From: Betaproteobacteria bacterium Ga0074130
Lineage (GTDB): Bacteria > Pseudomonadota > Gammaproteobacteria > Burkholderiales > Rhodocyclaceae
Direction: 5' to 3'
Assembly (NCBI GenBank): GCA_001464495.1
Contig: LNDZ01000026.1
Span: forward strand, 1 to 64,000
DNA length: 64,000 nt
Below the pieces are notes generated by a model. It worked only from the letters and a program-made list of their open reading frames with translations. It was not told the DNA's origin and made no database searches. Both the position numbers and the translations under genes were made by a program. Below are positions 1 to 7,836 of the stretch, piece by piece. Position 1 is the stretch's first letter. Each line of letters begins with the position of its first letter.

Positions 1-38
1 ATGCCAATGATTTGTTCTTCCGTGAATCGCTTCTTCAT
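1..38 (-). CDS. IS3-family transposase OrfA, N-terminal fragment cut by the window edge
   Basis: The minus-strand frame starting at ATG 38-36 reads MKKRFTEEQIIG before the window ends. This is the characteristic start of the IS3-family OrfA helix-turn-helix protein (transposase, IS911/IS407-like OrfA). OrfA normally provides the DNA-binding part and is fused to the DDE catalytic OrfB by programmed frameshifting. Only 12 codons are visible, so nothing can be said about whether the gene is intact. A GGAGG ribosome site (about 44-48, minus strand) supports the start. Confidence 0.75.
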   Translation of the reverse strand, partial: MKKRFTEEQIIG

Positions 39-97
39 GTTGCCTCCGTTGAGGCAAACTCTAATTCAATTCCGGACTATTCTCGGGGAGCAGGTCA
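1..97 (-). mobile_element. Terminal part of an IS3-family insertion sequence (continues beyond the window)
   Basis: Read on the minus strand, positions 97 to about 74 begin TGACCTGCTCCCCGAGAATA, which looks like the terminal inverted repeat of IS3-family elements of the IS407 type (family assignment from memory). It is followed by a leader with a GGAGG-like ribosome site and an ATG at 38. The boundary at 97 is inferred from the repeat; the other end and any target duplication lie outside the window. The element lies immediately downstream of the viperin-like operon, a common setting for accessory DNA. Confidence 0.75.
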
Positions 98-164
98 AGC
101 TAACATCACTTTTACCCAGGGGATAGCGACAGCAAGACTCTGTCATCGCAGATCTAGATTATTG

Positions 165-371
165 TTAAATTTGCGACTGGGCCTTCCGTACATCTTGCCG
201 AAAGTTGAGGTAGGCTCGTCGATCACTTGGAGTTGAGGGCACACTTAAACAAGCTAGCCGATTGGGCGAGTAGAGCTTACCGTGTTGCCCTCCCCACTGG
301 AACTGCCATCCGGTGCGGACAAGTTGCCGAACCAAGGTATTAATTTCCTTTGACGCGCTGTAGCGTTTCAT
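165..371 (-). CDS. Small HicA-like protein coupled to the viperin-like gene
   Basis: A 68-residue basic protein, last gene of the 3205-165 operon. Its ATG (371-369) overlaps the TGA stop of the upstream radical SAM gene (370-368) as ATGA, so the two are probably translationally coupled. The sequence has a helix with alternating hydrophobics, then GWQFQWGGQHGKLYSP, a beta turn, a VP strand and a final helix (SDRRAYLNFRQDVRK). The G-x-H-x-x-hydrophobic strand order resembles the small double-stranded-RNA-binding-like fold of HicA mRNA interferases, but no HicB antitoxin gene is adjacent. That likeness is inference; catalytic activity cannot be claimed. It could equally be a small RNA- or protein-binding accessory factor of the viperin system. 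Confidence 0.65.
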   Translation of the reverse strand: MKRYSASKEINTLVRQLVRTGWQFQWGGQHGKLYSPNRLACLSVPSTPSDRRAYLNFRQDVRKAQSQI

Positions 372-1306
372 GGGAGGCCCCTTGCAACCGGCACCATGTA
401 ACGCGAGCAGAACTTGCTTGGATCTATGCCTACCTTAGCAAATGCCTGAGCGACTCCTACCTTCGGGATTGGGGGGCTATAGCGATAGTTGGGTTGACCC
501 AAGGCATTTTGAAAGAAGCGACCTAACGGGTCGATCATCACGTAGGACTCCACCATGTCGGTGTTGTCCTCGATGCACATGATGTCGCCGAGATCACGGT
601 GACGAGCGACAAAGCGCTGAAAATCTTCATCGCTGACATTCAGCTCGTCAGTCACAACGGGGAGCATGCGCAACACCTTCCAACGCTGAGGAGCTAAGCG
701 CCTAATGCCAGCGCTGAGATCCTCGTCGCAGTTAATCGCATTGATAACGGTATTAAGCTTTATCTGCAACTTGGGATTTATAAGCCGAGCGGCTTTGATC
801 GCATCTTCAAGCGCATCCATATCCAGCAACTTACCCTGCCGGCTTTGCCGTCCGATCTGTCTGTTAGTTTTCGATACAGCGGAATCCAGGCTGACTCCGA
901 GCATGGATAGTTTTGGCGCAATCAATTGGGCGAAGTCGCGAGATAAAAGACTCCCATTGGTGATCACGGAGGCTGTAAAACCAATATTGCGTGCATCTGA
1001 GAGAGTTTGGAGAAGGCGCTCCGAGTAAAGGAGAGGCTCCCCACCTGCGAGATTTAGGCGAATTCCCCGCCAATCGATTTGCTTCTGAAGTGGGTTTGCA
1101 ACGTTTTCGGGATGGAAGAACTGCCATAAGTTTTCCAACATCTGCCTTGTTCCCGAGATGTCATGGATGAGCTCTCGGGCATTACCGTCCCAATGGGCAT
1201 AGCAGTAGCGACAGTTGTAGTTGCAAGCCTCGGTGATATGCCAATTAATCACCAATTCAGACAACTGAGGGCGTACCAATCCCTTCCTGATCAAGGAATG
1301 CTTCAT
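368..1306 (-). CDS. Viperin-like radical SAM protein (prokaryotic viperin, pVip type)
   Basis: A 312-residue radical SAM enzyme. The [4Fe-4S]-binding CxxxCxxC is C28-C32-C35 within CNYNCRYC, and the SAM-binding GGEP is at 88-91. Several stretches match animal and bacterial viperins rather than other radical SAM families: NWHITEACNY at the start of the core, a KLNTVINxxNxxED segment in the second half, RWKVLRMLPV, and the C-terminal EDNTDMVESYVMIDPLGRF. Viperins convert CTP, GTP or UTP to 3'-deoxy-3',4'-didehydro nucleotides, which terminate phage RNA chains. The start is supported by a GGAG ribosome site about nine bases upstream. The gene lies 18 bases behind the FGE-like gene and overlaps the HicA-like gene. 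Many described pVip loci carry a nucleotide kinase; none is visible here. Substrate cannot be told from sequence. Confidence 0.88.
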   Translation of the reverse strand: MKHSLIRKGLVRPQLSELVINWHITEACNYNCRYCYAHWDGNARELIHDISGTRQMLENLWQFFHPENVANPLQKQIDWRGIRLNLAGGEPLLYSERLLQTLSDARNIGFTASVITNGSLLSRDFAQLIAPKLSMLGVSLDSAVSKTNRQIGRQSRQGKLLDMDALEDAIKAARLINPKLQIKLNTVINAINCDEDLSAGIRRLAPQRWKVLRMLPVVTDELNVSDEDFQRFVARHRDLGDIMCIEDNTDMVESYVMIDPLGRFFQNALGQPNYRYSPPIPKVGVAQAFAKVGIDPSKFCSRYMVPVARGLP

Positions 1307-1324
1307 GATTGTCTCCAGGATCGG

Positions 1325-3205
1325 TTAAGCGTCGGCGTGAGCGGCGTAGCAGAGACGGAAGCCGACTTTGGCGCCCTTATGGCGCATGGCTAAGTGAGCA
1401 GGCTCAAGTGAACCGAATATTCCTGCTCCAACGGCGACTATGCCCCGCCCTGCTTCTGCAAAAGGCGCATGTCCACTTTGATATCCAGACAGCCATTCAC
1501 AGAAACCGGCAACCGATAGGAAAGGCAAACCCTCGCTGTTAGATGACCAGTTCAAATTTGGCCCAAATAACAGAGCTCCATCCGGCTTGTGGCAATGGGA
1601 GGAGTTTTCGCCGAGCTCTCCATCACCGCCGACTATCGCCCAGCTCAACTGTTCATAGATGGGGTCATACGGCAATTTGCCTTTTCTCACAGAAAGAGAT
1701 CTAACCGGTTGCACTCGACTGCGATCTACCGAAGGAGGTGGTGCAATCAGTTTCCACTCATCCGGCTCAAGCAACCTAACCGGCAAATCAAACCTTTTCT
1801 GAAAATCTCGACAATATGCAATGGCATCAAGCCAGGTGACGCTCACAGGAAGACCCCCTGATTCGTCTCCGTTCACGCTATGCAGATTAGCCTCAAGTTC
1901 AATATTTGCAATTCGAGCCTTTTCCAACCGACGCCGAGCCCAGTCGGTTTCATTTAGAAAAGCATTGAACTGGTTGATGGAAACCAGAGGGGATACCATT
2001 AACTGATAGTCACCGATTCGATGTGAAATGAAACGATGCGATGCCGGGCCGGACTCTCTTTGTGGTGGGTTGAAATGGTGGCTGGTCAAAAATTCCCGTT
2101 CTACCAGCTTGTCATATCCAGGCCAGTTTGATGCGGTACCACCTTGCTCATAGTGATGCATCTCGGCATTGTGCTCTAATGCTTCATACCAATTGCCGCG
2201 ACTGAAATATTGATGCGCTTTCAGTTGGCTGGAATCCATCGCTGTTGGCAATTCATCTTTATTGAAGAATGGATACAGCGGATTTGACGTTAAGGGCGCA
2301 TCCCGCTGATCCCTGATGACCCAGTCAAACGTACCGTCGGTGCCTTTCAGAAAAATGAGGTTGTCACTTCCTGGGAAAGGCATGATCTCAACCCAGCCCT
2401 CTGTGGAGGACTCGATCTCCTGCCGAAATATATCTAGCACCCGACGCACAAAAGCCAGTTCATTTTCGCTGGCGTTATACAAACGGAACACGGGTGGCCT
2501 GTGCATAGGCGAAACCAAGTTGTCACCCAAGAGATTGAATGCGACAGCGACATTATCGAAACGATATGCGTGGAGCAGCAAATCCCGACCGGTCAAGTCA
2601 AGATAATCCGGCGCTTCGGCATCCCAGTCGTATTCGCGTTCTAAAGAAAGGACTACTTGGTTTGCACGTTCTTCGCACCACTTCAACTCTGCTTCCTCGC
2701 TGAGCAAGAAGCCAGCCAGTTGATGCAAATCATAACGACCACGACCGCTAGCGGCGAAAAGCCTAGAGCCAACGCCAGTGAACAGCCGTGCCGGGAGGGG
2801 GAGGCCAGAGTTGAAGAGGCGGTCAGAAACTTGGCGTACTGTAAGACTATGCGTGAACATCCTCCGCCAACTGATCAAATTGCGAGGATGCGTCATCCCG
2901 TGACTTAGAAGAAAGTCGACTAGCTCTTGTTCGATACTCTGCCAAGCGTCAAAAGATTTGCAGCCTAGCGCTTGCGCAAGTCCATGACGCAAGCTACTGA
3001 GATGCAGAGATGGATCATCAGCATTGCGGCTGTTAGGCTGCTTACGAGTTCGCTGAAAGTCCTTTGCCGAACTTTTGATGTGAGTCTGATGCAGGCCATC
3101 AAGCCGCATCGACCAGAACTTCTTTTCTTTAGATGTGGATTGCCCAGGGCGAGGGACTAGCAGATGGACAGGGCGGACTGCGAGTAGCAGGCTTTCATTA
3201 TTCAT
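1325..3205 (-). CDS. Large protein with C-terminal FGE/sulfatase-modifying-factor domain, first gene of the viperin operon
   Basis: A 626-residue protein. The ATG at 3205 is chosen because a GGAG site sits six bases upstream; an in-frame TTG at 3217 is less likely. The last ~240 residues have the formylglycine-generating-enzyme (SUMF1/EgtB-like) fold: SINQFNAFLNETDW, PVSVTWLDAIAYCRDFQ, RLLEPDEWKL, a central Trp-rich segment and the closing KVGFRLCYA. In sulfatase systems this fold makes formylglycine; in many bacteria it serves other roles, including as a fused module in phage defence and diversity-generating-retroelement proteins. The first ~390 residues are not recognised, except that LRHGLAQALGCKSFDAWQ resembles short N-terminal helices of some plasmid-borne proteins. 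There is no signal peptide or membrane segment, so it is cytoplasmic. Co-transcribed with the viperin-like gene. Confidence 0.75.
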   Translation of the reverse strand: MNNESLLLAVRPVHLLVPRPGQSTSKEKKFWSMRLDGLHQTHIKSSAKDFQRTRKQPNSRNADDPSLHLSSLRHGLAQALGCKSFDAWQSIEQELVDFLLSHGMTHPRNLISWRRMFTHSLTVRQVSDRLFNSGLPLPARLFTGVGSRLFAASGRGRYDLHQLAGFLLSEEAELKWCEERANQVVLSLEREYDWDAEAPDYLDLTGRDLLLHAYRFDNVAVAFNLLGDNLVSPMHRPPVFRLYNASENELAFVRRVLDIFRQEIESSTEGWVEIMPFPGSDNLIFLKGTDGTFDWVIRDQRDAPLTSNPLYPFFNKDELPTAMDSSQLKAHQYFSRGNWYEALEHNAEMHHYEQGGTASNWPGYDKLVEREFLTSHHFNPPQRESGPASHRFISHRIGDYQLMVSPLVSINQFNAFLNETDWARRRLEKARIANIELEANLHSVNGDESGGLPVSVTWLDAIAYCRDFQKRFDLPVRLLEPDEWKLIAPPPSVDRSRVQPVRSLSVRKGKLPYDPIYEQLSWAIVGGDGELGENSSHCHKPDGALLFGPNLNWSSNSEGLPFLSVAGFCEWLSGYQSGHAPFAEAGRGIVAVGAGIFGSLEPAHLAMRHKGAKVGFRLCYAAHADA

Positions 3206-3515
3206 GTAAATCTCCAATCAAATGCCACGGCGATGCCGCGCTGCCTCAAGCAACATTGAGAACTTCAGCGAGATTTGGAGATTACAGAGGGGATACCCTT
3301 TGAGCGATTTCGGTTGAAGAGGCAGCTTTTCATCCGCGAGTGCTCGCACGCTTTTTAGATAATACCGTTCTTCATATCAGATGACAACAGCATGCTAAAT
3401 TGGCGTAGCTCAAGGGCAGCTTAAAATTGGGCTATTTCAGTCGCAACTGTTCAGCCAAGTCACCTAGTTATTTCAAGGCGACTTGGCATAGTGCGGGATC
3501 GCAGCGCATAGAAGC
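3206..3515. other. Intergenic region between the viperin-like operon and the amidotransferase gene
   Basis: About 310 bases without a gene. It holds the promoter and long leader of the minus-strand viperin-like operon (3206-3387) and then 130 bases of AT-richer sequence without a recognisable terminator or small gene. The amidotransferase gene ends at 3516 and is read in the same direction, toward this region. Confidence 0.5.
3359..3387 (-). promoter_or_regulatory. Sigma70 promoter of the viperin-like operon
   Basis: On the minus strand TTGTCA (3387-3382) and TATTAT (3364-3359) are separated by exactly 17 bases, each one base off the consensus hexamer. Transcription would begin near 3352, giving a leader of about 147 bases before the ATG at 3205. 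An imperfect palindrome GCGAG-TG-CTCGC (3336-3347) falls just after the predicted start and could be an operator. Confidence 0.6.
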
Positions 3516-4211
3516 TTAGTGCTTCAGATTGGTGATCCACTTGCTGTACAAGCGGTCTGCAATTGCGCTTAGCTCAGCCAGTTTGGCTTGCAGGTCTTCT
3601 AGTTGCTGCGGCTGTTTCTGCACTGACGGAATATCGCCGGCGCGCTCAATTTCCTTGGCGCCGCCCGTTGTCCAGTTCTTGACCATGGTTTCGGTCATTT
3701 CCACATGGCATTGCAGGCCTAGGTGCGGGCCAAGGGCAAACGCCTGATTGCCGCAGTACTCGCTTTCCAGAATGCGCGTGGCACCCTCCGGAATGGTGAA
3801 AGTTTCACCGTGCCAGTGATAGGACAAAAACTCTGTTGTGCCGGGCAGCCAGGCATCGTCCAGAACCCGCACCTTGCCCCAGCCGATTTCCTTGACTGGA
3901 TTCAGGCCGACCACACCGCCCAGCGCCTTGGACATCAGCTGACCCCCCAGACAATGACCTATCACCGGAATGTCCTGCGCCACGGCGTTACGAATCAGTT
4001 CCAATACGGGCGGAATCCACGGCAGGTCATCATTCACGCTCATGTGGCCGCCCATGAAACACAGGCCGCTGTAGTCATTGACCGAGGTGGGCGGTGCTTC
4101 GCCTTCATCCAGCTTGAATAGCTGCCAAGGGATCGAGTGCTTGTCGAGGAATGTGGCAAAATAGCCCGGACCTTCGCCAGGGCTGTGACGGAAGATTGCG
4201 ACAGGTTTCAT
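3516..4211 (-). CDS. Class I glutamine amidotransferase (GMP-synthase-like GATase domain)
   Basis: A 231-residue stand-alone class I amidotransferase. The catalytic triad is visible: nucleophile Cys87 in GHCLGGQL, and His169 with Glu171 in LQCHVEMTE. The oxyanion segment MGGHMSVND (53-61) is typical of the yeast-YLR126-like subgroup annotated as 'type 1 glutamine amidotransferase' or GMP synthase (glutamine-hydrolysing) domain protein. Such proteins hydrolyse glutamine or gamma-glutamyl compounds; the acceptor is unknown because no synthase domain is fused or adjacent. The last ~45 residues form a charged helix. It is divergent from the Nudix gene at 4278, with 66 bases between them. It is cytoplasmic: no signal peptide. 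Confidence 0.88.
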   Translation of the reverse strand: MKPVAIFRHSPGEGPGYFATFLDKHSIPWQLFKLDEGEAPPTSVNDYSGLCFMGGHMSVNDDLPWIPPVLELIRNAVAQDIPVIGHCLGGQLMSKALGGVVGLNPVKEIGWGKVRVLDDAWLPGTTEFLSYHWHGETFTIPEGATRILESEYCGNQAFALGPHLGLQCHVEMTETMVKNWTTGGAKEIERAGDIPSVQKQPQQLEDLQAKLAELSAIADRLYSKWITNLKH

Positions 4212-4277
4212 GGTGTTTCTGCTCGATTTCTTTGCTTACAGCGCCTAGCGCTTCAGTGTTAAACAAAAGGTATTCCA

Positions 4278-4925
4278 TTGTATCCCCAGGATTCAAGTCC
4301 ACGATTGGATGCCATCACGCCCGAATGGCTGCGCGAACGCTTTGTGTCCGGTTCGGCTGAGCGGGCGCGTCAGGTTCAGCATTTGCACCAGCTCACCATG
4401 CCCATGCAGGCGCTGCGTTCGGCTGCGGTGCTGGTGCCTTTGGTGCTGCGCCCTAGTGGCATGACCGTGCTGCTGACAAAGCGCACCGACCATCTCAAAG
4501 ACCATGCTGGTCAGGTGAGCTTTCCCGGTGGCCGCTGCGAGCCGGAAGACATTACCCCGATCCAGACGGCCATTCGCGAGGCGCAAGAGGAAGTCGGCCT
4601 AGAGCCTCAGCAGATCGAGGTGCTGGGCACATTGCCGGATTACGACACGGGCACCGGCTTTCATGTCGTGCCGGTCGTGGCGCTGATTCACCCGCCGCTT
4701 AACCTCAAATTGGATGATTTCGAGGTGGCTGATGTGTTTGAGCCACCGCTGTCGTTCATCTTCGACAAGACCAATCATCAGCGTCATCGTGTCGAGGCGC
4801 GCGGCAAGCTGCGCGAGTTCTGGGCCATGCCTTGGGAAGGCTTCTATATCTGGGGCGCCACTGCTGGCATGCTGGTCAGTCTGCATCACTTCCTGTTCGG
4901 CCCTCAGGCTGAGATCGGCGAATAG
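4278..4925 (+). CDS. CoA pyrophosphatase, Nudix hydrolase family
   Basis: A 215-residue Nudix hydrolase of the NudL/PCD1 group, which cleaves coenzyme A to 4'-phosphopantetheine and 3',5'-ADP. The CoA-type motif LLTKRTDHLKDHAGQ is followed directly by SFPGG, and the Nudix box runs from residue 84 to 108, ending REAQEEVGL with the metal-binding glutamates. The start used is TTG at 4278, preceded by AAAAGG about seven bases upstream; no in-frame ATG lies early enough to keep the N-terminal helix that the family has. The C-terminal FWAMPWEGFYIWGATAGML segment is also typical of the family. The gene is divergent from the amidotransferase. Confidence 0.9.
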   Translation: MYPQDSSPRLDAITPEWLRERFVSGSAERARQVQHLHQLTMPMQALRSAAVLVPLVLRPSGMTVLLTKRTDHLKDHAGQVSFPGGRCEPEDITPIQTAIREAQEEVGLEPQQIEVLGTLPDYDTGTGFHVVPVVALIHPPLNLKLDDFEVADVFEPPLSFIFDKTNHQRHRVEARGKLREFWAMPWEGFYIWGATAGMLVSLHHFLFGPQAEIGE

Positions 4926-5060
4926 CAGTACCCGATAGCACCTGACAGCAGCCGTCATCCTAAGGCAGGGAGAGAGGCGCAAGAGAGCGGTCTATTTGAG
5001 CCTTAAAGCCGCCGCCTGCTTGTGCTATCTTTGCCTAAATCATCCTGATGTAGCCAGATC

Positions 5061-5999
5061 ATGACGCTGTTTGCCATCATCCTGACCTTGTTTATCGAAC
5101 AGGTGAAGCCGCTGCAAGTGCGGCGCTATGTGCTCGGGCCGCTGGCTCGCTATTCCCTGCTGTTTGAGCGTCAGTTCAACGATGGCCAGCACAAGCACGG
5201 CATGGTCGCTTGGCTGCTTGCGGTGATCGTACCCAGTGTGCTCATCTTGGTCCTGCAAACCGCGCTGTGGTGGACGCAGCCCGTACTGGCGTTTGCCTTG
5301 GCTGTCGCGGTGCTTTATTTGACCTTCGGCTTCCGTCACTCCAGCCATTTCTTTTCCGATATTCATCTGGCTTTGCGCGCTAACGACGTTGCCCGTGCGC
5401 GGCAGCTGCTAGCCGAATGGCGTAGCCGCTCCGGTGATCGGCTCAGCAGTAATGAAGTGGCACGGCTCGCCATTGAAGAGGCGCTGATCGCCTCGCATCG
5501 CCATGTGTTCGCCCCCATGTTTTGGTTTGCCATTCTCGGCCCAGCCGGTGCGGTGATGTATCGGCTGGCGCTGTTCTTCAACGATCAATGGGGCGGCCGT
5601 GTGGAAATCGGGCAGGACGTCGAGTTCGGCGAGTTCGGCCGCTTTGCCCGCAAGGCCTTTGCCTTTATCGACTGGTTGCCCTTGCGCTGTACGGCGGTGG
5701 GCTTTGCCATCGTCGGTGACTTTGAAGACGCTATCTATTGCTGGCGCACACAGGCCAAGTCGTGGACCTTTGGCGAATACGGAATCCTGCTTGCCAGCGG
5801 TGCTGGCGCGCTTGGCGTGCGTCTGGGCCTGCCCCTACACGACGACGTGGGCGATCTGGGGGACCGTCCTGAGCTGGGCTTGGGCGAAGATGCCGATGCC
5901 GACTTCCTGCAAAGCACCATCGGCTTGGTCTGGCGCACCTTGGTGCTCGGCCTGCTTGTGCTGACCTTGTTCTGGTTGGGTAGCCTTGTTGGCAATTAA
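5061..5999 (+). CDS. CobD/CbiB-family membrane protein
   Basis: A 312-residue polytopic inner-membrane protein with about four to five hydrophobic segments (near residues 1-15, 48-90, 150-175, 285-310). It resembles the CobD/CbiB/AmpE superfamily: an early FIEQVKPL, GFRHSSHFFSDI and the DWLPLRCTAVGFAIVGDFEDAIYCWR block. CbiB amidates cobyric acid with aminopropanol in cobalamin synthesis, but betaproteobacterial members like this one usually stand apart from cob genes, as here, so a role in B12 synthesis should not be assumed. No cobalamin gene or riboswitch is seen nearby. The ATG at 5061 lies behind a weak ribosome site. Confidence 0.75.
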   Translation: MTLFAIILTLFIEQVKPLQVRRYVLGPLARYSLLFERQFNDGQHKHGMVAWLLAVIVPSVLILVLQTALWWTQPVLAFALAVAVLYLTFGFRHSSHFFSDIHLALRANDVARARQLLAEWRSRSGDRLSSNEVARLAIEEALIASHRHVFAPMFWFAILGPAGAVMYRLALFFNDQWGGRVEIGQDVEFGEFGRFARKAFAFIDWLPLRCTAVGFAIVGDFEDAIYCWRTQAKSWTFGEYGILLASGAGALGVRLGLPLHDDVGDLGDRPELGLGEDADADFLQSTIGLVWRTLVLGLLVLTLFWLGSLVGN

Positions 6000-6153
6000 G
6001 CGCGGAGCAATTAACGGCGAGAAGGTGCGTCGCGTCATACGCGAACACTTGTCATACTGATGTCAAACTGCGCCATCCAAGCGTGGTTAGAATAATCAAC
6101 ACGATTTAAATACGGCGGCGCTCAGCGGCGCCATTACCCCAGAGGAGGCGACG

Positions 6154-7341
6154 ATGAGCAACAGGCCCGATGTGGTTGTGGTCAGCGCCGTTCGTAGTGC
6201 GATAGGCAGCTTTGGCGGTGCGCTTAAAGACCTGTCGCCTTCACAGCTGGGTGTGCAGGTAGTGCGTGAGGCGATTGCGCGTAGCGGCATCGAAGCCGAG
6301 CGCATCGAACATCTGGTGTGCGGCCATGTGATCCACACCGAGCCACGCGACATGTACATGGCCCGCGCCATTGCGATTGATGCCGGTCTGCGCAAGGAGT
6401 CCTGCGCACTCACCCTCAATCGGTTGTGTGGTTCCGGGCTGCAGTCCATTGTCAGCGCCGCCAATGCCATCCAGCTCGGCGATGCCGAAGCTGCCATCGG
6501 CTGCGGCACCGAGAGCATGAGCCGCGCCGGCTACCTGTTGCCTGCCGCACGCTTTGGTGCACGCATGGGCCATACACAGTTGATCGACATGATGGTCGGC
6601 GCGCTCACCGACCCCTTTAGCCCGAACCATATGGGCATCACTGCCGAGAACATTGCCGAAAGCTGGCACATCGGCCGTGAGGAACAGGACGTCTTTGCGC
6701 TGGAAAGCCAGCAACGCGCCATCGCCGCGATTGATGCCGGCTACTTCAAGTCGCAAATCGTGCCCATCGAATTGAGCGCACGTTCAGGCAGCACGTTCTT
6801 TGATACCGACGAATATCCTAAGCGCGACACCACGCTCGCTGCACTGGCCAAGCTAAAGCCCGCGTTCAAGAAGGATGGCACTGTGACTGCGGGCAATGCC
6901 TCTGGCCTCAACGACGCCGCCGCCGCTGTAGTGTTGATGGAGGCTAAGGCCGCCGAACGCGCCGGTCTCAAGCCGCTGGCGCGTCTCGTGTCCTACGGCA
7001 TTGCCGGGGTTGATCCTAGCCTCATGGGCACTGGCCCGATTCCCTCCACGCAGCTGGCCTTGCAACGCGCCGGCCTAAAGGCCAGCGATCTCGATGTGAT
7101 CGAATCGAACGAGGCCTTCGCCGTGCAAGCGCTGTGCGTGAATAAGGGCTTGGACCTAGACCCTGCGAAGGTTAATCCGAACGGTGGCGCCGTTGCGCTT
7201 GGTCATGCATTGGCCGCTACGGGCACGATACTGACCGTCAAGTGCTTGCACGAACTGGAGCGCACACAAACACGTTTCGGTCTTGTCACCATGTGCATCG
7301 GTGGCGGGCAGGGCATTTCAGCAATTTTTGAACGCTTGTAA
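6154..7341 (+). CDS. Acetyl-CoA C-acetyltransferase / beta-ketothiolase
   Basis: A 395-residue thiolase of the biosynthetic class. It condenses two acetyl-CoA to acetoacetyl-CoA, or propionyl- with acetyl-CoA if it acts like BktB. The acyl-accepting Cys92 is in NRLCGSGLQ, His351 in GGAVALGHALAATG and Cys381 in CIGGGQG, all in their expected places, and the NEAF motif is present. The N-terminal VVVVSAVRSAIGSFGG matches the BktB/PhaA group. The ATG has a strong AGAGGAGG ribosome site. It stands alone: no phaB or phaC gene follows, so its pathway (polyhydroxybutyrate, butyrate or degradation) is not settled by context. The ~150 bases upstream include an AT-rich stretch that may hold its promoter. 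Confidence 0.93.
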   Translation: MSNRPDVVVVSAVRSAIGSFGGALKDLSPSQLGVQVVREAIARSGIEAERIEHLVCGHVIHTEPRDMYMARAIAIDAGLRKESCALTLNRLCGSGLQSIVSAANAIQLGDAEAAIGCGTESMSRAGYLLPAARFGARMGHTQLIDMMVGALTDPFSPNHMGITAENIAESWHIGREEQDVFALESQQRAIAAIDAGYFKSQIVPIELSARSGSTFFDTDEYPKRDTTLAALAKLKPAFKKDGTVTAGNASGLNDAAAAVVLMEAKAAERAGLKPLARLVSYGIAGVDPSLMGTGPIPSTQLALQRAGLKASDLDVIESNEAFAVQALCVNKGLDLDPAKVNPNGGAVALGHALAATGTILTVKCLHELERTQTRFGLVTMCIGGGQGISAIFERL

Positions 7342-7371
7342 ATTTAAAACTACATAAGGGTAGGTCGTGTC

Positions 7372-7770
7372 ATGAAGGGGTTACGTGTGTTTCGTATTGG
7401 GGCGGGGGTGGCGTTACTGGCTGTCTTTATCGGCACAGCGAGTGCAGGTGGTGGCGGTGGCGGAGGGGGTGGCGCGAGCCCCGATACGCTCCCACTAGAG
7501 CCCATGGTGGTGAATCTCAAAGATCAACGCTACATTCAGATCAAGCCCGTGATCAAACTGGCCGATCCCGTGGATACCGACACGGTCAAGGGTTGGACGC
7601 CGCTATTGCGGCATGAGCTGATCAAATACTTGGTAGGTCGTGACCCTAAAGAAGCCTCCAGCCCACAGTTCATGAAAGTATTTTCCGAAGAAGTGGCCGA
7701 ACTGTTTAACAAGGTCTTACGCCATGAATACATCAAGGATGTGATTTTCGATAGCTGGGTGGTGCAGTAA
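7372..7770 (+). CDS. FliL-like protein with an exported, glycine-rich N-terminus
   Basis: A 132-residue protein with the FliL domain (residues ~42-132): LEPMVVNLKDQRYIQIKPVIKL and the closing KDVIFDSWVVQ are characteristic. FliL proteins lie near the flagellar stator in the periplasm and share their fold with stomatin/SPFH domains. Here the N-terminus is a signal peptide (hydrophobic 8-21, likely cut after ASA at 25), followed by a run of nine glycines (26-34), instead of the usual uncleaved anchor. There is no flagellar gene in the window. It begins 30 bases after the thiolase and is followed by two small membrane protein genes, which may form one transcription unit. Confidence 0.8.
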   Translation: MKGLRVFRIGAGVALLAVFIGTASAGGGGGGGGGASPDTLPLEPMVVNLKDQRYIQIKPVIKLADPVDTDTVKGWTPLLRHELIKYLVGRDPKEASSPQFMKVFSEEVAELFNKVLRHEYIKDVIFDSWVVQ

Positions 7771-7836
7771 GTACCTGTGTCGGGCAAGTGACTGCACTGA
7801 TATTGAAAACGATAAAAATAAGTCGGAGCAAGAGTA

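Noticed and set aside
12..236. 74-residue plus-strand frame at the left edge
   Set aside because: It crosses the IS inverted-repeat end and is antisense to the OrfA start; no ribosome site or family likeness.
3206..3217. TTG start for the FGE-domain protein
   Set aside because: The ATG at 3205 has a well-spaced GGAG site; the TTG lies upstream of or within that site.
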